Source: TMED14 sp041179465
GTDB lineage: Bacteria; Bacteroidota; Bacteroidia; Flavobacteriales; Schleiferiaceae
Reading direction: 5' to 3'
DNA: 38,362 bases
Assembly (NCBI GenBank): GCA_041179465.1
Contig: JBEGTJ010000005.1
Span: 1 to 38,362, forward strand
Part shown: piece after piece, positions 15,032 to 23,159 of the stretch
Position numbering within the stretch: the stretch's first letter is position 1
Layout of the letters: every line of letters starts with the position of its first letter
The notes under the pieces: model-generated
Seen by the model: only the letters and a program-made list of their open reading frames with translations
The model's database searches: none
What the model was told of the DNA's origin: nothing
Translations under genes and position numbers: made by a program

Positions 15032-15904
15032 GCCCCCGGCCAATAAACTCGGGCCGAGGAGCACCCGCATCCAGTACTTGGGCAAGTAGTCCTGCAGGTT
15101 CAGCAGCTGCGGCGTGGCAAAAACCGCCAAGAGTCCGCTCGTCGACGCGTCGGGGTGCGCGATGCGCCACACCACCGCGACCAAAATTCCCGACCACGAG
15201 AGGTACAGCCCTTGGCGCTTGCTGCGCTTGGCCGAAACCGCGGCCCGCAGCGTCTGCGGAATGGCCATCAGCAACCAAAACAGCAAAACCGCCTCGCCCG
15301 GACTTGGAACGAACACCTCGAGGCGGGGCTGCAGCGGAGCGATCCAGGCGTAAAACGCAGACGGTCCGCCCAAGGTCCAGTGGTAGGTGGCGATGGCCGC
15401 CGCAGGAACGAGCCAGCCCATGAGGAGCTGAAGAAATCCGCGCCCCGAACGGTTCGTGCCCCAGCCGATGGCCCAAAGGCTCACGACAATGAAGTAGGAA
15501 AACCGCACGTTCCAAAGAAGCAAAAGACCGGTCACGAAGCCGAGGTTGATGCGCCGCGTCAGGGCGCTCCGCTCGTCAAACGACATTTCGTAGGCCAACG
15601 CCATCCAGGTGGCGGCGGCCAATGATCCGCCCAAGGTGTGCCATTGGATGCCCTGGCGCCCGCTGCTGAGGGCAAAGACGGCCACGAACCACAACCAGCC
15701 GTACAGGTAGTTCATCTTCAGGTAGCGGCTGCGGTACACCAAAATGAAGTTGAAAAACCAGGCTGCCACACCGGTAGCCAAGGCTAGCGTGATAGGAATG
15801 GGCTGGAGCAGCAGCGTGTTCAAGCCCACTGTGGCGAGCGCCGCCACCGCGACTAAAACCACGGCGACTCCAGGGTGGGCGTTTCTAAAGAGGAGTGTGG
15901 GCAT
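15008..15904 (-). CDS. DUF6427-like multi-pass membrane protein
   Basis: 298 residues from the ATG at 15904 (an upstream in-frame alternative at 15937 is less natural). It has about 8-10 hydrophobic segments, conserved polar/aromatic spots (LVYRSRYLKMNYLYGW, SFDERSALTRRINLGF) and a short cytoplasmic end. Size, topology and position beside a DUF6341-like gene and purD fit the flavobacterial DUF6427 family, whose function is unknown. A TACTTTTG -7 box on the minus strand (15942-15935) lies 30 bases upstream. Confidence 0.65.
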   Translation of the reverse strand: MPTLLFRNAHPGVAVVLVAVAALATVGLNTLLLQPIPITLALATGVAAWFFNFILVYRSRYLKMNYLYGWLWFVAVFALSSGRQGIQWHTLGGSLAAATWMALAYEMSFDERSALTRRINLGFVTGLLLLWNVRFSYFIVVSLWAIGWGTNRSGRGFLQLLMGWLVPAAAIATYHWTLGGPSAFYAWIAPLQPRLEVFVPSPGEAVLLFWLLMAIPQTLRAAVSAKRSKRQGLYLSWSGILVAVVWRIAHPDASTSGLLAVFATPQLLNLQDYLPKYWMRVLLGPSLLAGGLLSVFAG

Positions 15905-15919
15905 TTGCTCGCGTTGGGT

Positions 15920-15942
15920 TACCTTTGGGCATCTCAAAAGTA
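15920..15942. promoter_or_regulatory. Back-to-back -7 boxes for DUF6341 and DUF6427
   Basis: On the plus strand TACCTTTG (15920-15927) lies 22 bases before the DUF6341 ATG. On the minus strand TACTTTTG (15942-15935) lies 30 bases before the DUF6427 ATG. Both match TAnnTTTG exactly. The predicted start sites fall in the few bases between them, so the two polymerase footprints must overlap and compete. Confidence 0.6.
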
Positions 15943-15949
15943 CATTGCT

Positions 15950-16117
15950 ATGCCGCTGCGCTCCATTTTTGAAGGATTAGGTGATTTGTTTGCGTGGACC
16001 TTTAAGGCGATGCCTTACGTGGGTCCGCTGGCCAACGTCGTGTTTTGGTCCATCATCACGGGCGGAATCGTGTACTGGCTCCGTGAAATGAGCAAGCACG
16101 AGAAGCAGCAAGGTTAA
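15950..16117 (+). CDS. DUF6341-like small membrane protein
   Basis: 55 residues: a short amphipathic N-terminus (MPLRSIFEGLGDLFAW) followed by one membrane segment (about 24-43, PLANVVFWSIITGGIVYWL) and a charged tail (REMSKHEKQQG). Flavobacterial DUF6341 proteins have this pattern (an FEGLxxLF start, a single membrane helix, a charged end) and lie next to purD, as here. The function is unknown. The start is set by the -7 box at 15920-15927 and the family N-terminus; an upstream in-frame ATG at 15875 lies within the opposite gene. Its stop is two bases from the convergent purD stop, with no room for a terminator. Confidence 0.7.
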   Translation: MPLRSIFEGLGDLFAWTFKAMPYVGPLANVVFWSIITGGIVYWLREMSKHEKQQG

Positions 16118-16119
16118 GC

Positions 16120-17409
16120 TTACTGGAGCGGCCAGCCGTAGATCGTTCCGATGTCGCGGCGCACCTGCTTTCCCTCAAATTCAATCTGATCGACGCGGGC
16201 ATAAGCTCGCGTTTTTGCTTCGTGCACGTCGCGGCCAAGGCCGGTGACGGCGAGTACGCGTCCGCCTTGAGTGACCAGCTGGCCGTCGCGCTCGGCGGTG
16301 CCCGAATGGAACAGCAGGCTGCCCTCAGCGGGCGCGTCGGTCCCCGAGATGGGCAATCCCTTGGGGTAGTCTCCCGGGTAGCCCGGGGCCGTAAGCACCA
16401 CCGTGATGGCCGTTTCGGACTTTGTGGCCACCGGGCGGGTGTTCACCTCGCCGCGGGCGGCATCAATCATGAGGGCGAGCACGTCTTCGTCAATGCGCGG
16501 CAGCACCGCTTCGGTCTCGGGGTCGCCCATGCGCACGTTGTACTCAATCACCTTGGGTCCGTCGGCGGTGAGCATGAGGCCGAAGAAAATAAATCCGCAG
16601 TACGGAATCTCCTCGTCGCGAAGCCCGTCAAGGGTGGGCTGAATGATCTCGGAATGCACGCGGCCGAGCACCTCGGACGTCACGAAGGGAACCGGGCTGA
16701 TGGCGCCCATTCCGCCCGTATTGGGGCCCGTTTGGCCTTCGCCCACGCGCTTGTAGTCGGTGGCCTGCGGCAGGAGCACGTAGCGCTCCCCGTCGGTGAG
16801 CACAAACACTGAAAACTCGGGCCCCGTAAGGAATTCTTCGACGACCACGGTGCTCGAAGCGGCGCCAAACTTCGCGGCACCGAGCATGGCGTCCAGTTCT
16901 TTGAGCGCTTCGACGACGTCGTCGAGAATGACCACGCCTTTGCCCGCAGCCAGTCCGTCGGCCTTGAGCACGTAGGGACCGTCGTGGCTGAGCACGTACA
17001 TTTTTGCGGCCTCGAGCTCGTCCTTGCTGAAGCTGCGGTAGCCGGCGGTCGGGATGCCGTGGCGCATCATGAAGGCTTTGGCGAAGTCCTTGGAGCCTTC
17101 GAGTTGGGCCGCCTCGGCCTTAGGACCAATGAAGTGAATGTGCTGCAGGTTGGGGTGCTCGGCAAAAAAATCGCCAAGTCCATGCACCAGCGGTTCCTCG
17201 GGGCCGACGACCACAATATGAATGTCTTCGCGAACGCAAAAGTACACCACCGCGTCGCGGTCGCGCCAGTCGAGGTTCACGCAGGTCCCGAGTGCCGAAA
17301 GCCCGGGATTGCCCGGCGCGATGAACAGGTTCGACAGCAGCGAACTTTGGGCAATGCTCCACGCAAAAGCAGACTCTCGGCCGCCCGAACCGAAGATGAG
17401 TACGTTCAT
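16120..17409 (-). CDS. purD: Phosphoribosylamine-glycine ligase PurD
   Basis: 429 residues, the normal length, when started at ATG 17409; an in-frame extension to 17499 has no family similarity. It joins phosphoribosylamine and glycine with ATP in the second step of purine synthesis. The ATP-grasp elements are visible: GSGGRES (7-13), APGNPG, the glycine-rich loop KADGLAAGKGV, GPNTGGMGAI and EYNVRMGDPE. The usual GxGGREHA start reads GSGGRESAF here, with Ser in place of the commonly conserved His. The neighbours DUF6341 and DUF6427 are a flavobacterial conserved context. A GACCTTTG -7-like box is only five bases upstream of the ATG. Confidence 0.96.
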   Translation of the reverse strand: MNVLIFGSGGRESAFAWSIAQSSLLSNLFIAPGNPGLSALGTCVNLDWRDRDAVVYFCVREDIHIVVVGPEEPLVHGLGDFFAEHPNLQHIHFIGPKAEAAQLEGSKDFAKAFMMRHGIPTAGYRSFSKDELEAAKMYVLSHDGPYVLKADGLAAGKGVVILDDVVEALKELDAMLGAAKFGAASSTVVVEEFLTGPEFSVFVLTDGERYVLLPQATDYKRVGEGQTGPNTGGMGAISPVPFVTSEVLGRVHSEIIQPTLDGLRDEEIPYCGFIFFGLMLTADGPKVIEYNVRMGDPETEAVLPRIDEDVLALMIDAARGEVNTRPVATKSETAITVVLTAPGYPGDYPKGLPISGTDAPAEGSLLFHSGTAERDGQLVTQGGRVLAVTGLGRDVHEAKTRAYARVDQIEFEGKQVRRDIGTIYGWPLQ

Positions 17410-17414
17410 AGCGG

Positions 17415-17422
17415 CAAAGGTC
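17415..17422 (-). promoter_or_regulatory. -7-like box GACCTTTG for purD
   Basis: On the minus strand GACCTTTG differs from TAnnTTTG at its first base and has the common TTTGC ending. Five bases separate it from the purD ATG, implying a leaderless or nearly leaderless transcript. Confidence 0.4.
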
Positions 17423-17520
17423 GGTGCTTGCGGGGCAATACCCAAGGAAATCCCGTCGGCGTCCGAGCTCCAGCGCGTGAAAAGCAGCGGCCCCGCCAAA
17501 AATCCGCACGCCGCCGCCCA

Positions 17521-17668
17521 CGTAAGTGTACATTATACACACAATTTTTTTGACTTAACTAATTATTTTACAATTACTTAATACATTTAAAGTGCGTTAC
17601 CCACATTTAGTAATGCGTACTATATTGCGAAGGTTAATGGTAGAATTTACCATAAGATATTTATCCCT
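17521..17668 (+). promoter_or_regulatory. AT-rich PUL control region with three GTA-N5-TAC dyads
   Basis: This stretch is strikingly AT-rich compared with everything around it. It holds three inverted repeats with the same core and spacer: GTGTA-CATTA-TACAC (17526-17540), TAGTA-ATGCG-TACTA (17608-17622) and TGGTA-GAATT-TACCA (17638-17652, one more matching pair outside, A...T). Centres are 82 and 30 bases apart. A weak -7 candidate, TATATTGC (17621-17628), lies between the second and third dyads, so binding at these sites could block or guide transcription of susC. The A/T runs at 17541-17590 could act as an UP-like element. The natural candidate ligand is the NrtR-like regulator encoded at 27969-28676; this link is an inference. 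Confidence 0.6.
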
Positions 17669-20600
17669 ATGATGAAGCGATACATTGTCCTTGCCGCCGC
17701 TGCGGTGCTTGCGTTGAGCCCAACGGCCTGGGGCCAATCCCAACCCACGACCGTTCAGGGCAGCGTGGTCGAGCAAGACGGCGGAAGCCCTGTGCCCAAC
17801 GCCGTCCTCATGCTCAGTACCTCGAGCAGCGTACTCGGCACTACGGACGCCCAAGGAAAATTCACCGTAAAAGTGAATGAAGGCGCCTCGCTACGGGTCC
17901 GCGCGCTCGGCTACACCGAGGTGGTGGTCCCGGCGCGCAACGGCATGCGGGTCCAGCTCCGCGCTGAAGCCACGGAACTCGACGAAATCGTCGTCGTCGG
18001 TTTTGGTACCCAAAAGAAGAGCAACGTAACCGGGGCCATCGCCCAGGTGAAGGCCAAGGACCTGGAGAGCATGAGCTTGTTCCGGGTGGAGCAGGCACTT
18101 CAAGGCCGCACCGCAGGGGTGCAAATCACCCAAAATTCAGGTCAGCCGGGAGCCGGTAGCGTAGTGCGGATTCGCGGTACCGCGTCGATCAACGGTTCCG
18201 ACCCGCTGTACGTCGTGGACGGGGTGGTGATTGGGGGCGGCATCGACTACCTCAACCCCAACGACATTGAAACGATTGAAGTACTTAAGGACGCTGCGTC
18301 CGCTGCCATTTACGGCGCCCGCGGAGCCAACGGCGTCATCATCGTGACCACGAAGAGCGGCAAGGGTGCCGGAGGCCAAATGAACGTAAGCGTTTCAGCC
18401 TACCAGGGCGTGCAAAACCCCTGGCGCAAGGTGTCGACGCTCAACGCGACCGAGTACGCCACCCTGCAAAACGAAATGGCGGGAGCCGCCGGACAGGCGA
18501 TTCCCTACGCCGATCCGCGCGCCTTGGGCGTGGGCACCGACTGGCAAGACGCCGTGTTCAACCGCAACGCGCCCGTGCAGTCGATCGACGTGAGCATGGC
18601 GCAAAGCAGCAAAGACGCCAGCTACTTTGCGTCGGTGGGCCGCTACCGCCAAGAGGGCATTGTGGCTCCGGGGCGCTCGAACTTCGAGCGGATTTCGGCC
18701 CGCCTCAACACGACCAACCAAGTGCACCGGGCCATTAAAGTGGGCATGAGCACGGCCTTTACCCACAACACCAGCCAGTCCGTGGCCGAAAACACGGAGT
18801 TCGGTTCGCCGCTGGGCCGCGCCCTGAACATGGATCCGATCACGCCGGTGTACGAAACCAACCCGCTGCGGTTGAGCCAGTCCCCCTACACCGTGGGCGG
18901 CGTCCTGCGCAGCAACCTGGTCCGCGACCAAGGCGGCATTTATGCGATTTCGCCCCGCGTGACGAGCGAAGTGGTGAATCCGGTGGCGGCGCTGCTGACC
19001 AACACCAACGTGGGGTGGTCCGACAAAATCGTGCACCAATCCTATGCCGAGGCCAAGCTGGCTGAGGGACTGACGGCGCGCACGAGCTTGGGCATCGACC
19101 TCGCGTTCTATGGGGGCAACGGATTCGTTCCGTCGTACTACCTCAACGCGACCAACTTCCTCGACACCAACCTGGTGACCCAGAGCTTCAACCGCGCCTT
19201 TTCGTGGATGTGGGACAACACCGTGTCCTACACGAAAGACTTTGGCGCGCACCACATTGACGCGGTCGCCGGCCACTCGGCGCAGGCCGTGAACGGCAGC
19301 TTTATGGGCGGAAGCAAGCGCGACGTGCCCACCGACGAGTTCGGCTTTGCCACGATCAGCTACGCCCGCAACGCCGAGTCGGAGCGCGTGTACGGCGGAC
19401 GCTGGGAGCGCTACGCGATCGAATCCTACTTTGGCCGCATGAACTACGACTACGACGACCGCTTCTTGGCCACCGTGATTCTGCGCGCTGACGCGTCGAG
19501 CCGGTTCGGACCCAACTTCCGCTGGGGCTACTTCCCTTCGATCTCGACGGGATGGAACCTGCACAAGGAGGCCTGGTGGAATTCAGACCTGATCACCAAC
19601 TTTAAAATCCGCGCCGGGTACGGCATGAGCGGCAACGACGCCGCCGGCTCGCTCGAGTACGCCGCCACGATTTCGGGCGGACGCAACTACAGCTTTGGCT
19701 ACAACGAATTCATGCAAAACGGCACCTCGCCAAGCCAAATCGCCAACCCCGACCTGCGTTGGGAGCGGGTGGGCCAAGCCAACTTTGGAGCCGACGTGCG
19801 CTGGGGCAAGTACCTCTACACCAACGTCGATCTGTACCACCGTGCGACCTACGACATGAAAACCCGCCCGGTGCTGCCCGACTACATTGGCAACGACGCC
19901 CCGACCGCCAACGTGGGCCGCATGCTCAACATGGGCATGGACTTCGAGGCGGGCTACGAACGCAGCTTCAGCCCCACCCGCAGCTTGCGCGTGGCCGGCA
20001 ACGTGAGCTTTTTGCGCAACGAAGTGGTCTACCTCGGCAACGACGGCGGCTACTTGCCCGGTCAGCGCTGGGGTCCGCAGGGGCTTGAGATTACGCGCAT
20101 CCAAGAGGGACTGCCCATCGGCTACTTTTTTGGCTACCTGACTGACGGGGTGTTTCAGAATTCGGCCGAAGTGGCCGCGCACGCCAATGCCGAAGGCGAC
20201 TTGCTGCAGCCCGACGCGGTGGCCGGCGACTTCCGCTTTGTAGACGTAAACGAGGACGGCGAGCTGAACGCCGAGGACCGCACCTACTTGGGCAATCCGA
20301 CGCCCGACTTCACGTTTGGCGCTACGTTGAATGCCCGCTGGGGCGGATTTGACGCGGTAGTGTTCGTTCAAGGGGTCGCCGGAAACCAGATCTACAACGC
20401 CACCCGCCGCTACGACCTGCCGACGGCCAACTTGAATGGGTCCGCGCTCGACCGCTGGACGGGCGAAGGCAGCACCAACGACTACGCTCGGTTGACGGCG
20501 CTGGACAAGAACATGAACTTCGCGCGCAGCTCGAATTTTTATGTGGAAGACGGCAGTTTCGTGCGCATCAAAACGGCGCAGCTCGGCTACACGCTCCCCG

Positions 20601-20782
20601 AAGGCTTGGCGACCAAGCTCGGCCTCAAGCGCACCCGACTGTACTACTCGGGCAACAACCTGCTGACGCTGACGAAGTACCGCGGGTTTGACCCCGAAAT
20701 CGGCAACGGCTTTGGCGTCGACCGCGGAATTTACCCGCAAGCACGCATGCACAGTATCGGATTTACCACCTCATTGAACTAA
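17669..20782 (+). CDS. susC: SusC/RagA-family TonB-dependent outer membrane transporter
   Basis: 1037 residues, normal for SusC. The signal peptide ends near WGQ (21-23). A carboxypeptidase-regulatory-like domain spans about 27-100, the TonB-box region typical of SusC reads ELDEIVVVGFGTQKK (103-117), and the plug follows (LQGRTAGVQITQNSGQPG, VRIRGTASINGSDPLYVVDGV, IEVLKDAASAAIYGARGANGVIIVTTKSG). The rest is a large 22-strand-type barrel ending in a short TTSLN. It imports oligosaccharides through the outer membrane with SusD as a lid. The downstream GH16 and GH3 enzymes suggest beta-glucan oligosaccharides. Its TAA shares one base with the susD ATG. Of two adjacent ATG codons the first is used here; either is possible. 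Confidence 0.96.
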   Translation: MMKRYIVLAAAAVLALSPTAWGQSQPTTVQGSVVEQDGGSPVPNAVLMLSTSSSVLGTTDAQGKFTVKVNEGASLRVRALGYTEVVVPARNGMRVQLRAEATELDEIVVVGFGTQKKSNVTGAIAQVKAKDLESMSLFRVEQALQGRTAGVQITQNSGQPGAGSVVRIRGTASINGSDPLYVVDGVVIGGGIDYLNPNDIETIEVLKDAASAAIYGARGANGVIIVTTKSGKGAGGQMNVSVSAYQGVQNPWRKVSTLNATEYATLQNEMAGAAGQAIPYADPRALGVGTDWQDAVFNRNAPVQSIDVSMAQSSKDASYFASVGRYRQEGIVAPGRSNFERISARLNTTNQVHRAIKVGMSTAFTHNTSQSVAENTEFGSPLGRALNMDPITPVYETNPLRLSQSPYTVGGVLRSNLVRDQGGIYAISPRVTSEVVNPVAALLTNTNVGWSDKIVHQSYAEAKLAEGLTARTSLGIDLAFYGGNGFVPSYYLNATNFLDTNLVTQSFNRAFSWMWDNTVSYTKDFGAHHIDAVAGHSAQAVNGSFMGGSKRDVPTDEFGFATISYARNAESERVYGGRWERYAIESYFGRMNYDYDDRFLATVILRADASSRFGPNFRWGYFPSISTGWNLHKEAWWNSDLITNFKIRAGYGMSGNDAAGSLEYAATISGGRNYSFGYNEFMQNGTSPSQIANPDLRWERVGQANFGADVRWGKYLYTNVDLYHRATYDMKTRPVLPDYIGNDAPTANVGRMLNMGMDFEAGYERSFSPTRSLRVAGNVSFLRNEVVYLGNDGGYLPGQRWGPQGLEITRIQEGLPIGYFFGYLTDGVFQNSAEVAAHANAEGDLLQPDAVAGDFRFVDVNEDGELNAEDRTYLGNPTPDFTFGATLNARWGGFDAVVFVQGVAGNQIYNATRRYDLPTANLNGSALDRWTGEGSTNDYARLTALDKNMNFARSSNFYVEDGSFVRIKTAQLGYTLPEGLATKLGLKRTRLYYSGNNLLTLTKYRGFDPEIGNGFGVDRGIYPQARMHSIGFTTSLN

Positions 20783-22272
20783 TGAAGACGCTTCACCTCT
20801 CCCTGATCGCTGCGGGAAGCCTGGCCCTCGCCAGCTGCGGCAAAGACTTCTTGAACGTAGACCCCATCGGGCGCGAACTCGAAATCAACTACTACCAAAA
20901 TCCCGGTCAAGCGTACGAAGCGCTTGTAAGCGTTTACGACGTTTTGCAGTGGAACGACCAAACCGGATTCTCGGTGATGTACCTGCTCCAGACGGTAGCG
21001 TCGGACGATGCGCACGCCGGGGGCAGCGACGCGAGCGACCAGCCCGCGTTTGTGGCCTACGACAACTTTGGGCTGACGCCCAACTTGGGTCCGCAGGCCG
21101 GACTCTGGCGCAAGAACTACCGCGGCGTGTACCGGGCTAACCTGTTCTTGGAGAAGATTGAAAACGTTCCGGGAGCCAGCGACGACTTCGTGCGCCGCAC
21201 CAGCGCCGAAGCTAAGTTCCTTCGCGCCTACTTCTACCTGGACCTGCTGCGCTTGTTTGGCTCCGTGCCCCTGATTACCAAGACGCTCAGTCCGCAGGAG
21301 TACTACGAAGTGACGATGGCTACGCCCGAGGCGGTGTTTGCTCAAGTGGAGGCCGACCTGCTGGCGGCGATTCCCGACCTGCCGCTGAGCGTGGGAGGTT
21401 CCGAGAAAGGCCGAGTTACCCAAGGCGCCGCCAAGGCCCTGCTGGCCCGCGGCTACCTGTACATGAACGTCAAAATGGACCAGGTCGCCCAGCTGAGCGA
21501 AGAAGTCATTCAATCCAACGTCTACGCGCTCACGCCTGATTTTGCCGACATCTTCACCCGCGCCAACGAGCACGGACCGGAGAGCGTGTTCGAAATCGCC
21601 TACAGCGAAAACTCCACCGTGGGTTGGGAAGTGTTTGGCAGCGGCTACGGCGAAGGCAACGTCGGGGTTCAAATGTGCGGAATGCGCGACTTCGACGGGC
21701 CCGTCTTTTCGCCCGGATGGGGATTCGCACCCGTGAGCCAAGAGCTGTACGACGCCATGGCTGGCGACCCGCGCCGTCCCTACACCATCATTAACGGCGA
21801 CTCGCTGGCCGGAGCCAGCTACAGCCCCGGATACCAGAACACGGGCTACTTCATGTACAAGTACGCTCCGCGCAAAGACGCCCTGTCGCCCGACGGCGAA
21901 CCCGCCCTCAACTGGGGCACGAACGTGCGCGTCATTCGCTATGCCGACGTGCTGCTGATGGCCGCCGAAGGCCTGGCGCGCAGCGGAGGCAACGAAGCCA
22001 CCGCCCGCGGCTACCTCAACCAGGTGCGGGTACGCGCCGGACTTCCGCCCGTGCAAGCCAGCGGATCGGCCCTGCTCGAGGCGATTGCCCGAGAGCGCCG
22101 CTTGGAACTCGCCACCGAAGGCCACCGCTTCTTTGACCTGGTCCGCACCGGAAAAGCCGCCGAAGTCCTCGGCGCCAAAGGCTACCAGCACCCGAAGCAC
22201 CAGTGGCTTCCCATTCCGCAAACCGAACTCGACGCCGCGCAAGGCGCCCTAATCCAAAATCCGAACTACTGA
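20782..22272 (+). CDS. susD: SusD/RagB-family glycan-binding lipoprotein
   Basis: 496 residues. The lipobox LASC (Cys19) gives a surface lipoprotein. The family pattern is clear: FLNVDPIGRELE near the N-terminus, TPR-like helices with AEAKFLRAYFYLDLLRLFGSVPL (split at about 145-167) and QGAAKALLARGYLYM, and the C-terminal RYADVLLMAAEGLARSG and ERRLELATEGHRFFDLVRTG segments. It caps SusC and captures glycan. Aromatic residues that would bind the ligand cannot be assigned by eye. It overlaps susC by one base (TAATG), and its TGA overlaps the next ATG, so these genes are tightly coupled. Confidence 0.96.
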   Translation: MKTLHLSLIAAGSLALASCGKDFLNVDPIGRELEINYYQNPGQAYEALVSVYDVLQWNDQTGFSVMYLLQTVASDDAHAGGSDASDQPAFVAYDNFGLTPNLGPQAGLWRKNYRGVYRANLFLEKIENVPGASDDFVRRTSAEAKFLRAYFYLDLLRLFGSVPLITKTLSPQEYYEVTMATPEAVFAQVEADLLAAIPDLPLSVGGSEKGRVTQGAAKALLARGYLYMNVKMDQVAQLSEEVIQSNVYALTPDFADIFTRANEHGPESVFEIAYSENSTVGWEVFGSGYGEGNVGVQMCGMRDFDGPVFSPGWGFAPVSQELYDAMAGDPRRPYTIINGDSLAGASYSPGYQNTGYFMYKYAPRKDALSPDGEPALNWGTNVRVIRYADVLLMAAEGLARSGGNEATARGYLNQVRVRAGLPPVQASGSALLEAIARERRLELATEGHRFFDLVRTGKAAEVLGAKGYQHPKHQWLPIPQTELDAAQGALIQNPNY

Positions 22273-23159
22273 TGAAGGCTTTTGTACGTTCCCTGACGCT
22301 CGCCGCCCTCGCGCTGCTCGTCGCCTGCCAGCCCTACGAGGGCAGCAAAACTCCGCTCGGAGACTTGCCGGCAGCCTCGTTTACCGTGAACATGATTGAT
22401 TCCAACACGGTCCAGCTCGTCAGCTCGGCCACGGGCAACCCGTTCATGTACCGCTGGGAGGTTTCCAACGGCGCCATGGCGGAGGGCCAAGAGGCTACGG
22501 TAACGCTTTCGCGGGCCGGTACCTACACGGTCAAGCACTACGTCTTCAGCCAAGGCGGAATGGCCGTGGATTCGGCGCAAGTGGTGATTTACCGCGACGC
22601 CGCGCCCCCCTGCACCGGCCTGGTCGAGTTTTTGACGGGCTGCACGGAGCGCACCTGGAAGCTCGCGCCCATCGCCGGCTCACTGTGGGTGGGTCCGCCC
22701 GACGGCAGCCAAACGTGGTGGGCCATCGGCGCCACCGCCGCCAGCGACCGCCCCTGCATGTACAACGACGAATGGGTGTTTAAAGCCGACGGAAGCGTGG
22801 TGTACGACACCAAAGGCGACATTTGGGCCGAAACCTACATGGGCGTAGCCGCCGACGGCTGCCATCCCGAAAGCGTACTGACCGGCGCCAAAGTGGCCTG
22901 GGGCAGCGGAACCCACGCGTTCACGCTGATTCCGCCCAGCGGCACCTCGACCCGCGACCAGCTGAAGATGGAGGGCCTCGGCGCCTTCATCGGACTGCCC
23001 AAGGCCGCCAACGGCGGCGAGGTGTTCAACCCCATCAACTCGATCACCTACGACATTTTGTGGACCGCTGAAGACCCCGCCACCGGCGTGCGCAGCATGG
23101 AAATCGAAGTGAACTGGGGCACCGGTCTGTGGCGTTTCACCCTAAGGTCCAACTCGTAA
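22272..23159 (+). CDS. PKD-domain surface glycan-binding lipoprotein
   Basis: 295 residues from the ATG at 22272, which overlaps the susD TGA. Lipobox LVAC gives Cys19. A PKD-like module covers about 35-110 (SFTVNMIDSNTVQLVS ... YRWEVSNG ... RAGTYTVKHYV). After the C-x(n)-C linker (PPCTGLVEFLTGC), residues 125-295 form a beta-rich domain with ERTWKLAP, WVGPPDG, TWW, NDEWVFKADGSVVYDT and a C-terminal strand LWRFTLRS. Proteins of this shape directly after susCD in marine beta-glucan PULs are treated as surface glycan-binding proteins. Binding of laminarin-type glucan is inferred from context; no enzyme motif was seen. Confidence 0.75.
   Translation: MKAFVRSLTLAALALLVACQPYEGSKTPLGDLPAASFTVNMIDSNTVQLVSSATGNPFMYRWEVSNGAMAEGQEATVTLSRAGTYTVKHYVFSQGGMAVDSAQVVIYRDAAPPCTGLVEFLTGCTERTWKLAPIAGSLWVGPPDGSQTWWAIGATAASDRPCMYNDEWVFKADGSVVYDTKGDIWAETYMGVAADGCHPESVLTGAKVAWGSGTHAFTLIPPSGTSTRDQLKMEGLGAFIGLPKAANGGEVFNPINSITYDILWTAEDPATGVRSMEIEVNWGTGLWRFTLRSNS

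Noticed and set aside
17550..17580. TTGAC and downstream AT-rich sequence as a sigma70-type -35/-10 promoter.
   Set aside because: Bacteroidetes primary sigma factors use a TTTG/TAnnTTTG type promoter; the E. coli-like match is expected by chance in AT-rich DNA.
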